A stretch of 64,000 nucleotides of DNA from Cryptomeria japonica (taxonomy: Eukaryota > Streptophyta > Pinopsida > Cupressales > Cupressaceae): the NCBI RefSeq assembly GCF_030272615.1, contig NC_081410.1, positions 258,833,533-258,897,532 of the forward strand, given 5' to 3'. Numbering within the stretch: the first letter of the stretch is position 1; the number at the start of each line of letters is the position of its first letter. The notes under the pieces are model-generated. The model ran no database searches. It was not told the DNA's origin and worked only from the letters and a program-made list of their open reading frames with translations. Both the position numbers and the translations under genes were made by a program. Below, piece after piece: positions 56,021-64,000 of this stretch.

Positions 56021-56802
56021 TGAAGTAGTCATCAGTGAGGAGGGACATTTAGGAGATCAGTTCAGACCGGTCAACAAGAGTAAACACAACAAAAAACACA
56101 CGGATATTATGGAGGGAATGAAAAATAGATAGTTTTATTGCATGAAATTTGATTACATACAACTAGTAACAATCGGGTTACAACATACCGACACACAGGC
56201 CTGGTAGAATAGGTCATAATCAAGACCTTGAATCGAAAGATATATCATATAGGAACAGTCTATCTATCTGATACTCTGATTGATTCTAATTTATTGCATT
56301 CTAAAGCATGACTACAAATATATATCGATCTAGGGGATCAAAACTCAAAGAACAAGATCTAACATGCAAAACGAACAAGGTCGGCCTCCACCAAGAGATT
56401 CCTCTGGAAAATCCAAAGGATGAAACGTAGATCATGGGAAAAGGTTAGCCACATGCCAAGGAACATCGAATTCAATACCCAAGGCTCTGCAAGCTTTGAA
56501 ATGGGTTCTAGTAGATCACCAAAATAGGTCTCAGGCAACTGGTAACAAAGGAACAACCGGTAACAAGAAACTGTCATGGAGACTAGTAGTGATATCTTGT
56601 TGGTAAGTGATCCAAATAAGATGTGGTCTGAAAGAAAGAAAGATGATCAAGTCTTCAAGTAGAATCCAACTCCACAGGATCTGGTGAGCCAAAACCAGGA
56701 CACACAAAAAGGAAAACTAAAACTAAAACTAAAAAGAAAAACATAAAAGAAAATGTTTTTGGTTGATGCAAGATTGTTGTGAACTGGGGATGTCCTGCAT
56801 CA
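56021..56802 (-). repeat. 3' LTR of element B
   Basis: 782 bp, TGAAGTAGTCATC...GTCCTGCATCA. Includes GTTACAACATACCGACACAC, which distinguishes the B subfamily from A/C. Confidence 0.9.
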
Positions 56803-57299
56803 GACATACGGGGTTAATAAAAAAAGTGAGCCTCTCACTTTTGGGGGGTCAGAGGGAAACCAAGGTGGTCTACCTCTATTTGAGAAATGCACGATGAATC
56901 ATCAACCGGTCTTCTCTTTCACTTCACAAGATATTCTGTGTACTAACTATTCCAGGTACTACACCCAATCCTACTATCCAAATTCTCTTCATTCTGATCC
57001 GATTCCTTCTGGGGAAATTTTTTCTCAGGGTTTGCAACATTGCCCTCACTGAATTTTGGTTCATGGTACTCATGAAGATCTGCAATATTGAATATAGGTG
57101 AAATAGTTAGACTATCCAGTAGCTCCACTTCATATGCATTTCTAGCACTGAACTTCCTCAAAATCTTGTAGGGTCCAAGCTTCTTCATCTGCAACTTATT
57201 ATAAGTTCCAACCGAGAATCTCTCTTTTCTCAAATATATCATCACTTCATCACCAACTTCAAATTCATTGTCTCCTCTTCTCATCTTCCTTCTCCTCAT
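56803..57299 (-). pseudogene. Integrase C-terminal region of element B
   Basis: 57299-56943: RRGDNEFEVGDEVMIYLRKE, KLGPYKILRKFSARNAYEVE (the GPY-like module), PIFNIADLHEYHEPKFSEGN. This aligns with C's tail. The chromodomain beyond the stop at 56943 is only partly recognisable (NEENLDSRIGCS). Further down 56803-56942 is non-coding up to the LTR. Confidence 0.78.
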
Positions 57300-57333
57300 A
57301 TTTGTTGTTCATGTCTTCCAAATGTTGTTTAAC

Positions 57334-57939
57334 CTAAATATGTAATGCTGCCATGTGATCTGCAAAATCTTCTGGTTCTGAACATTTCCGTTCTTCATTG
57401 CTAATGTCTCTCAATTCTGATATTCCTCTAGGATGCACTCTGATAATAATCTCAAAATGTATTTTTCTCGTACTTCTATTCATTGAATTGTTGTAGGCAA
57501 ACTCTTCTTGTGAAAGGATCAAATCCCAACTTCTGGTTTTATCTCCCACTAAACATCTCAACAAGTTTCATAAACTTTGGTTAACAACTTCTATTTGTCC
57601 ATCAATCTGTGGATGAAAATTATAATTGAACTTCAAATCCATTTTCATATTCTTCCAAAGTGTTCTCCAAATATAGCCAACAAACTTAGTGTCTCTATCT
57701 GAAACTATGGTCTTAGGTAATCCATGTAATCTCACTACTTCCTTAAAAAATAGGTCCGCTACATGCAATGCATCTGATGTCTTCTTACAAGGTATGAAAT
57801 GAGCCATCTTCAAAAATCTATCCACTACCACAAATATAGAATCATTCCCTCTCAGTGTCTTAGGCAATCCAATTACAAAATTCATGCTTATATCCTCCCA
57901 AGGTCTTACCGGTATAGTCAAAGGTTTATACAATCCCAC
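57334..57939 (-). pseudogene. Integrase core of element B
   Basis: 57939-57568: [20 protein letters not shown], where the first catalytic Asp is Asn (SMNF, usually MDF), [40 protein letters not shown] (second Asp), [12 protein letters not shown] (Glu). 57564-57334: CLVGDKTRSWDLILSQEEFA, YNNSMNRSTRK. Catalytic triad N-D-E, so inactive. Confidence 0.88.
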
Positions 57940-58437
57940 ATTCTGACTACTACCTTTTGCAACTTGATAAAATCTACAATTCTACACATATCTCTTAACA
58001 TCCTTATGAATCTAGGGCCAAAAGAACTGCTCATTCACCAATGCAACTATTTTGTGAATGCCAAAATGTCTAGCTAAACCTCCACTATGTTTCTCTCTTA
58101 TTAGATTCTCTCTCATGGAACTCTTAGGTATGCACAACTGAACTCACCTTAATATCATCTCATCCTGAATGAAATAATCCAACCATTTGCTCCTACCAAC
58201 CATAACCAGTTCTCTACATGCTTTCCAAGGTTTTGCAAAATTTGGCTCTTCATCATACAAGGTCTTCAAATCTTCAAAACCTAATACTGTCACTCTCATC
58301 TCTATCAACAAATTCCTTCTCCTACTCAATGCATCTCTATGTAACTCTACAAGAACTCTACCCATCTCATATGTCTCTGATTCAACTACCTCTGGTTGTT
58401 CAATACTACAAAGCTTGATGATTTGTATACAACACAA
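57940..58437 (-). pseudogene. Integrase zinc domain and RNase H-integrase linker of element B
   Basis: 58437-58144 is the linker: VVESETYEMGRVLVELHRDA, LKTLYDEEPNFAKPWKACRE, SKWLDYFIQDEMILR. Beyond a stop the zinc domain reads REKHSGGLARHFG...[10 protein letters not shown]; one of the two Cys is Tyr. The A/C sequence RVCQVAKG shows what was lost. Confidence 0.8.
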
Positions 58438-58714
58438 ACTCTTTAGGCAACAAGTAGTGTCTCCATTTCTTCAAGGCTTAAATTATGGCATAAAATTCCT
58501 GATCCTACATTGAATATATCTTTTGGGCATCATTTAATTTCTCACTAAAATAGGCTACTACTCTCCCTTCTTGACTCAAGACTGCTCCTATTGTTATTCC
58601 ACTTGCATCACAATCCACTTGAAATACTTTATTGAAATCTAGTAAAGCTAACATATGTTCCTTTGTCACTTTCTGCATCAACAATTCAAAATTTTGTTTG
58701 CTCTGGTGGTCCAC
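58360..58714 (-). pseudogene. RNase H of element B
   Basis: [20 protein letters not shown] (Asp), then after a stop DQEFYAII (Glu) and [20 protein letters not shown], where the third catalytic Asp is Asn. Open from 58714 to 58505, then interrupted. Confidence 0.82.
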
Positions 58715-58820
58715 TTAAATTCCTTTTGATCTCCTCTCATGGTCTTAGTCATAGGGTTACAAAGTAAACTGAAATTTTTGATAAACTTCCAGTAAAATGT
58801 AGCCAATCCATGAAATGATC

Positions 58821-59444
58821 TTACCTCTCCAAGGCTTTCTGGTGTAGGCCACTCAACAATTCTTTCACTTTCTTAGGGTCCATCTTCAAACCATCCTCAG
58901 ATATCACAAATCCTAAATAGACGAACTCATCCTTCATGAAAGTACACTTCTTGATATTGATCAACAACTTTTCTTCTCTCAACCTCTGCAAAACTTGTCT
59001 TAACTGCAACAAATGCTCCTCTTTTGTTTTACTAAAAATCAGAATATCATCCAAATACACAACAACAAACTTACCCAATAATTTCTTTAATACCTCATTC
59101 ATCAGCCTCATGAAAGTACTCGGTGCATTAGTCAATCCAAAAGGCATCACCAACCATTCACATAGTCCTTCATTTGTCTTAAATGTTGTCTTCCACTCAT
59201 CACCTTCTCTGATTCTGATCTGATGATATCCACTCTTCAAATCTATCTTTGTAAAGTATTTTGATCCACTCAAACAGTCCATTATGTCTTCCATCCTAGG
59301 AAAAGGAAACTGGTATTTCACTGTGATCTTGTTTATTGCTCTTGAATCGATACGCATCCTCCATTCTCCATTCTTCGTAGATGCTAATACGATTGGTACT
59401 GCACAAGCACTCAGACTCTCCTTGATCAAACCTTTCTTCAACAA
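58821..59444 (-). pseudogene. Reverse transcriptase of element B
   Basis: 207 codons open and motif-complete: [38 protein letters not shown] (Asp68), [40 protein letters not shown] (YLDD at 130-133), [20 protein letters not shown]. The best-preserved RT of the three chromovirus copies. It ends by a frameshift near 58860. Confidence 0.9.
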
Positions 59445-59465
59445 ATCCTACACTTGTTTATTCAG

Positions 59466-60161
59466 TTATTCATTCTCTGTTGGTGTCAACCAATGTGCAA
59501 CTTTGTTAGGCAAACTAGCTATGAGAACCAAGTCCATGCAATGACTAATACTTCTAATAGGTGGCAATCCATCAGGTACATTATCTAAAATTATGTCCTC
59601 ATATTCTTTCAGTAAATCTCTTATCTCTTTTGGGTTCTCTTCTTCCGATTCCAGTCTCTCAGTCTTCTTAGGAATTAAGGCAGAACATACATTCTCATGT
59701 CTCAGTCCATCCATGAATTTCCTTCCATCTACTAAACAAATTTTGGCATTTGTACAGACTTCATTCTTGAAAGGTTCCTCCAAAGGTTACAAGGTTTGCT
59801 TCATCCCATTGGCCACAATAGCGTATGTATTCTTCCTCCCATTATGTATTTCCTATCTATCAAACTGCCAAGGTCTTCCCAACAAAAGATGACAAATATA
59901 CATAGGCATAATAACACAAAAAAATTCATCATGATAATTCCCGATTTTCAATTTTACCAAACACTGTTCATTTACTAACAACTTATGTTCATCCTGAATC
60001 CATTCTATTTGATAAGGCTTAGGGTGTTTCAGCCTCTCCAATTTCAACTTATTCACCATCTCTTCTAAAATAAGATTATCTAAACTACCACTATCAATAA
60101 CAACTTTACAACACTTACCAGATACCTTACATCTAGTCTTGAACAGATTCTTCCTCTGCAA
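59466..60161 (-). pseudogene. Aspartic protease and protease-RT linker of element B
   Basis: 60161-59853: KVVIDSGSLDNLILEEMVNK (active DSG) and VIMPMYICHLLLGRPWQFDR. After a stop, 59783-59466 is the linker: ICLVDGRKFMDGLRHENVCS, LKEYEDIILDNVPDGLPPIR, NKVAHWLTPTENE. Aligns along its length with A's 52589-51471. Confidence 0.87.
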
Positions 60162-60168
60162 GGGTTCT

Positions 60169-61182
60169 TCATCTCTTTACTATTAACAATTCTCCATCTT
60201 CTGGTTTATTGTGATCTAATGGGGTTTTCTTCCACCACTGCTGCTCTTTCGATAACCTTTGTCTTCTTACACTCAAATGCATGATGTCCTTCTCCTCCAC
60301 ACTTAAAGAAAGGTCCTCTAAATGTCCTCTTATCTTGTCCAACAAAGTTCTCATTTTGGTAACCATCCGGTTTTCTCCTCTGGTAGAAATTTCTATCATC
60401 CTTCTGGTATGAATTACCTTCTTTTCTTAGTTATTTGTCATTGTTTTGATATGTACTAGTTCCTCTTCCTCCTTGAAATCTTCCTTCGGTAAATGTTCCA
60501 CTTCTACCTCTCTGTCTTTGCTCATGTCTTTTGTTCATTTTCTCTTCAGCCTTTAATGTATACTAGTTAGCCTCTTCAACACTCTCCAATTTGATCATAC
60601 TGAGTTCATCTTGTATAGACATCCACAATCCATTCAAATATCTTGCAATTTGTTCAACTTCATCATCAACATGTCTGGATCTGATGTTCAATTTGTAAAA
60701 TGCTACGGTGTACTCCTTCACACTAGATTCCTTATGTCTCAGATACTACAACTTTCAAAACAAATCCACTTGATAATTTATGGCACAAACTTCGATTTCA
60801 ACTTAGCAATCATCTGATCACATGTCTTAATCTTTTATATGCCTCTTCTTTGTCTATCAACTTACAAATGTTCTTACCAAATAGATGCATGACCTTTCAA
60901 CCAAGTACAAGCAGATTTCACCTTCCTCTCTTCTACAGTGTTTTCAGAATCAAAATACTTCTCCATCTCCGAGATCCAATCCATCAATTCATCTTAATCT
61001 AACTTCCCATCATATTCTAGTGGGGTAAAATGAGGTTTAGTGTTCTCTCTACTCAAAACCCTTAAAAACCTTTCTTCATCTGGATCAACTGCCAATAGGT
61101 TTACTTGTTCTACTAAGGCTTCTTCTCCTTCATCTTCACTTACATCTTCAATATGTCGACCTTTTCTCAGGGGTTTCTCCAT
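60169..61182 (-). pseudogene. gag and zinc knuckle of element B
   Basis: 61182-60994: DPDEERFLRVLSRENTKPHF, near identical to A's start. The capsid core between 60990 and 60600 is frameshifted and stopped but follows A. The knuckle at about 60265-60310 reads FFKCGGEGHHAFECKK, with Phe at the first Cys as in A. 60399-60169 is an Arg/Lys-rich tail. Confidence 0.75.
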
Positions 61183-61373
61183 GACTTCTAACTGGGCTGC
61201 TATTCCTTACAACATCTCCATCACAACAAGGTCTACATTCCCACGTGCTCCACCATTCCTAGTTCCTCTTCACACCATTGATTCATGCTAGTCCTATGCA
61301 ATTACAGGTCAGATCCATAATCCACCACCCTACAACAAAATTCAGGACACACAACCTTCGAAATAAAATTTTT

Positions 61374-61384
61374 CTTTGATACCA
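61374..61384 (-). other. Primer-binding site of element B
   Basis: Minus strand TGGTATCAAAG, an iMet-type site with one change, two bases from the LTR start at 61387. Confidence 0.85.
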
Positions 61385-61386
61385 CT

Positions 61387-62190
61387 TGAAGCATTCACCA
61401 ATGAGGAGGGAGCTCAAAGAGATCAATCTGGACCAATCAATGAGAGTAAACACAACAGAAACACATATATATGATGGAGGCAATACAGAACAAATAGTTT
61501 TATTGCATGAAATTTAATTACATCCAACCAGTAACATTCGGGTTACAACATACCGACACACAGGCCTGGTAGAATAGGTCACAACCGGGACCTTGAATCA
61601 AAATATCGATCTTCTAGGCACAATCTATCTATCTGATACTCTATTTGATTCTAATGTATTGCATTATAAAGCATGATTACAAATATATATATATATATAT
61701 ATATCAATCCAAAGGATCCAGTCAGCCCAAAAGGGATCAAAACCCAAAGAACAAGACCTAACATGCAAAATGAACAAGGTCGGCCTCTGCTAAGAGATTC
61801 CTCGGGAAAATCCAAAGGATGAAACTTAGATCTTGGGAAAAGGTCGGCCACATGCCAAGGAACATCAAAATCAATGCCCAAGGCTCCACAAGCTTCAGAA
61901 TGGGTTCCAGTAGATCACCAAAATAGGTCTCAAGCAAGTGGTAACAAAGGAACAACTAGTAACAAGAAACTGTCATTGGAACCAGTAGCGATATCTTTCT
62001 GGTAAGTTATCCAAATGAGATGTGGTCTAAAAGAAAGAAAGATGATCAAGTCTTCAAGTAGAATCCAACTCCACAGGGTCCGATGAGCCAAAACTGGGAC
62101 ACCTAGAAAGGAAAACTAAAATTGCAAATAGAAAGGAAAATGTGTTTGGTTGATGCAAGATTGCTATAAACCGGGGATGCTCCTACATAA
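61387..62190 (-). repeat. 5' LTR of element B
   Basis: 804 bp, TGAAGCATTCACC...CTCCTACATAA (the last CA has decayed to AA). Longer than the 3' LTR partly because of the (AT)n run at about 61681-61704. Confidence 0.9.
61681..61704. repeat. (AT)n microsatellite in the element B LTR
   Basis: About 12 AT units where the other LTR has only ATATAT (56319-56325). An expansion after insertion. Confidence 0.85.
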
Positions 62191-62380
62191 AACTTTGTTA
62201 GATATCTTGCTTCTATGCTTTAACACAAAGGTGTAACTCTACAAATATTCTACCCATCCCATATGTCTCTGATTAAACTTACTCTGACTGTTCAAATACT
62301 ACAAGGCTTGATGATCGATATATAACACAAACTCCTTAGGCAATAGGTAATGTCTCCATTTCTTCAAGGCTTGAACTATG
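62191..62380 (-). pseudogene. Element C, remainder beyond the element B insertion (RNase H start)
   Basis: 190 bp starting AACTTTGTTAGATATC that align with 50542-50731 of element A (RNase H C-terminal part, including [10 protein letters not shown]). Similarity stops abruptly at GAACTATG (62380): A continues GGCATAAAA, but here TATTGGCATT begins. The rest of C's pol and its own 5' LTR are absent. Confidence 0.8.
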
Positions 62381-62434
62381 TATTGGCATTGAACATAATT
62401 GGTGATGAGACGAGAAGATAACCGATAAATTTAT
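62381..62434. other. Short unassigned junction sequence
   Basis: About 54 bp between the broken end of element C and the copia LTR. Matches nothing recognised here. Confidence 0.4.
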
Positions 62435-63657
62435 TGTTGGCATAAATGTTAAAGTTGGTAAAGTTGATGGAGATTGTTGGCTAGATGATGATGATATAGT
62501 TGTAAGCTGTTTGATCACTTTATTTGTGTTGTCATTGATGACAACCATGTTTGTTGAATCATCTAAGTGATCTAGGCCTACCGGTAAAGCCTAACCGATA
62601 GTGAAACCGATTTACAACAAGGTAAGCAGGAACGGTGCGATGATCAAGACACCAATAGGGATGATCAGTGAAGAGTTAGATGTTGCGGTATGGAATATAT
62701 GTTTATGAGATTGGCTTGAGTCTGTGATTGAAACTACATCAACAAATTCAGTATATTGAGTGAGTTATGATTTAGTGTCGTAAACTCTGTGAAGAAGAAT
62801 GTATACTGGTAATGGATTAACCGGTAATGATTTATGGTTTGGCGGTGGATCTTATCATATTCATAACTTAGTGATGGTGTGTCAAAAATTGTGTGTGATG
62901 ATAAGATGATGTTTTAGCATGTACAAGGATCATATTTCTTGGGAAATAGAAAAGTGCTTAGCAGAATGTGATAAGGGTTTGATTGCTTATCAAATTGATG
63001 GGCAGTGACGAGCAGTGATCATTCAATGGTGGAAATTGTCTAGGAATTTGTTGTTTTATCTTTAATGTATTTTGGTGGATTTTTTTGTCATGCTTATTGT
63101 AAATTTATTATATTTTGAATATAGTTAGGGTTATGTAACCGACCTAGTTCAAAAGTGTATTTAGGTTGAGTTTGAGAAGAGATTTTGTGTCAGTGATTTG
63201 AGAAGAAGAGTGTGCCGAACTAGATTCAAGAATCTGCATGTGAGAAGCAAAGATTGAGATGAAAAGGATATGTACTAGCAAGCAAGAAAGTATTGTGATT
63301 AGATCATTTTCCTTGTTGTTCCCTAACAATTACAACAATTTGAAATCCCTTAATCAGGTAGACTTTAACAGGTCTTATTTGTAAATCCCTTCATCGGGTG
63401 GCTCATTAACTTGAGTTCTAAATCCTCTAGCAAGGTTACTCCTAACAGGGTAGATCTCCTAACATGGTTGATATTGTAAATCCCTTCATCAGGTGACTCC
63501 TAATAGGGTCTACTCTTAACTTGGCATATTGTAAATCTCCTAACCGGGCACATTCCAAAAGAGTACAAATATTTCATGGGTGATAATTCCCACCGTGGTT
63601 TTTCCCATTTGGGTTCCCATGTGATAAATATTTGTGTTCATGTGGTGATACATTGTT
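62435..63657 (+). repeat. Partial copia-type LTR, cut by the second LINE
   Basis: Starts TGTTGGCATAAATG. Carries the copia-LTR landmark CCCACCGTGGTTTTTCCC (63591-63608), also seen at 38250, 43880 and, inverted, at 37170, then AAATATTTGTGTTC. Truncated at 63657 by the LINE 3' end. The family differs from the complete copia because little else aligns. No coding content. Small minus-strand frames at 62336 and 63144 look like chance. Confidence 0.65.
63340..63550 (+). repeat. Degenerate ~40-bp tandem repeats in the copia LTR
   Basis: TAAATCCCTTCATCAGGTGA and variants (TTAATCAGGTAGA, CTAGCAAGGTTAC, CTAACCGGGCAC) recur about five times from 63341, each with a following CTCCTAACAGGGT-like half. Just upstream of the conserved CCCACCGTGG motif, in the R/U5-like part of the LTR. 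Confidence 0.65.
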
Positions 63658-64000
63658 CTGATTTATTAAAAAATAGGTTTTAAGGACCTGAAACCTTTAC
63701 ATCAAAGAGAGAGAGAAAGAGTAGCAAAAGGATTAAAAGTCCGCATACATAACGACTGGCCAGAAGACCAGCGAACAAAAAGAACAACAAAGCAACAAAA
63801 CAACAAAACACAGCAAAGAAACTAGGGAGACGCTACTCAACAATTTTCTTTAGCAGGTCCTCTGCCTTTATCACCAACTCATAATAGGTATCCCCTACAG
63901 CTTTCAGCTCTTCCAGATCCTTGTTTATTTTCTTTTCCTTCCTCTTGCTTCTGGTGCGGGTTCTGGGACCTTGAGCTTCCCCTGTACCTTCAACGTCCAG
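63658..64000 (-). mobile_element. Second LINE copy, 3' end (continues beyond window)
   Basis: Reverse complement aligns with 35371-35701: the end of ORF3 (stop at 63835-63837), 3' UTR, hairpin AGGTTT/AAACCT and terminal AATCAG. It shows that ORF3 and the unusual tail belong to the LINE family and were not picked up by one copy. The minus-strand 3' junction is followed by AACAATGTAT, close to the first copy's AACTATGTAT. Confidence 0.88.
63835..64000 (-). CDS. LINE ORF3 C-terminus (second copy, partial)
   Basis: Open over all 55 visible codons to TAG. GPRTRT and KRKEKK are followed by NKDLEELKAVG and end DLLKKIVE. 43 of 55 residues match the first copy by hand count, and at least 15 codons differ only synonymously. 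The first copy's TAA at 35362 lies just before this region. Basic then coiled-coil-like. The frame enters from outside the window, so start and total length are unknown. Confidence 0.72.

Larger units (their letters stand above)
56021..62190 (-). mobile_element. Chromovirus gypsy element B (complete, inserted in C)
   Basis: 6170 bp with LTRs 56021-56802 and 61387-62190 and a perfect 5-bp target duplication AACTT (56016-56020 and 62191-62195). PBS TGGTATCAAAG on the minus strand ends two bases from the right LTR (61374-61384). Gene order gag, knuckle, protease, RT, RNase H, integrase. A subfamily related to A and C: LTR sequence and proteins align throughout but differ clearly. Confidence 0.93.

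Overview
This window is plant nuclear DNA built almost entirely from nested retrotransposons. I found no convincing single-copy host gene, rRNA, tRNA, CRISPR array or bacterial-type operon. It contains Ty3/gypsy elements (Tat/Ogre-like and chromodomain types), Ty1/copia elements, an RNase H-carrying plant L1-type LINE and a TRIM. That mix, together with how degraded the copies are, fits a large, slowly purged seed-plant genome. A conifer or other gymnosperm is my guess; it is an inference, not something the sequence proves.

Layout. (1) 1-15912, minus strand: a giant Tat/Ogre-type gypsy element with LTRs of about 5.0 kb (4996 bp on the right; the left one runs off the window). The order is gag, protease, archaeal-type RNase H, RT, degenerate gypsy RNase H, integrase. 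Its LTRs carry a long sense-strand ORF of about 1000 codons. (2) 15913-17810: AT-rich flank with a 64-bp minisatellite. (3) 17811-25795, minus: a gag-protease-only non-autonomous gypsy-type element (TR-GAG-like) with 1.12-kb LTRs and a perfect 5-bp TSD (GCATG). (4) 25796-27356: unassigned flank. (5) 27357-45789, minus: a non-autonomous copia-like element with a 365-bp LTR. It is interrupted by a full-length LINE (27659-35701, 19-bp TSD) and by a foreign copia LTR (37029-44859), which is itself split by a complete copia element (37466-44127, plus). (6) 45790-48458: an RNase H-like pseudogene split by a 373-bp TRIM, then unassigned sequence. (7) 48459-62380, minus: chromovirus elements A and C share an LTR in an LTR-int-LTR-int array, and a third element B (56021-62190, TSD AACTT) is inserted in C. 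(8) 62435-63657: part of a copia LTR with short repeats, cut by the 3' end of a second LINE copy (63658-64000, minus).

Nearly every reading frame is broken. Where two LTR copies can be compared directly, most stops came from C-to-T (or G-to-A) changes at CAG/CTG sites, as expected from decay of CHG-methylated DNA. Most catalytic motifs are still visible.

Most notable are: the LTR-resident ORF of the Ogre-like element; its two RNase H domains, with the original one stripped of all three catalytic acids; the LINE's third ORF, conserved between two separately inserted copies; and a 23-bp LTR scar showing that elements A and C derive from one locus already carrying element B.
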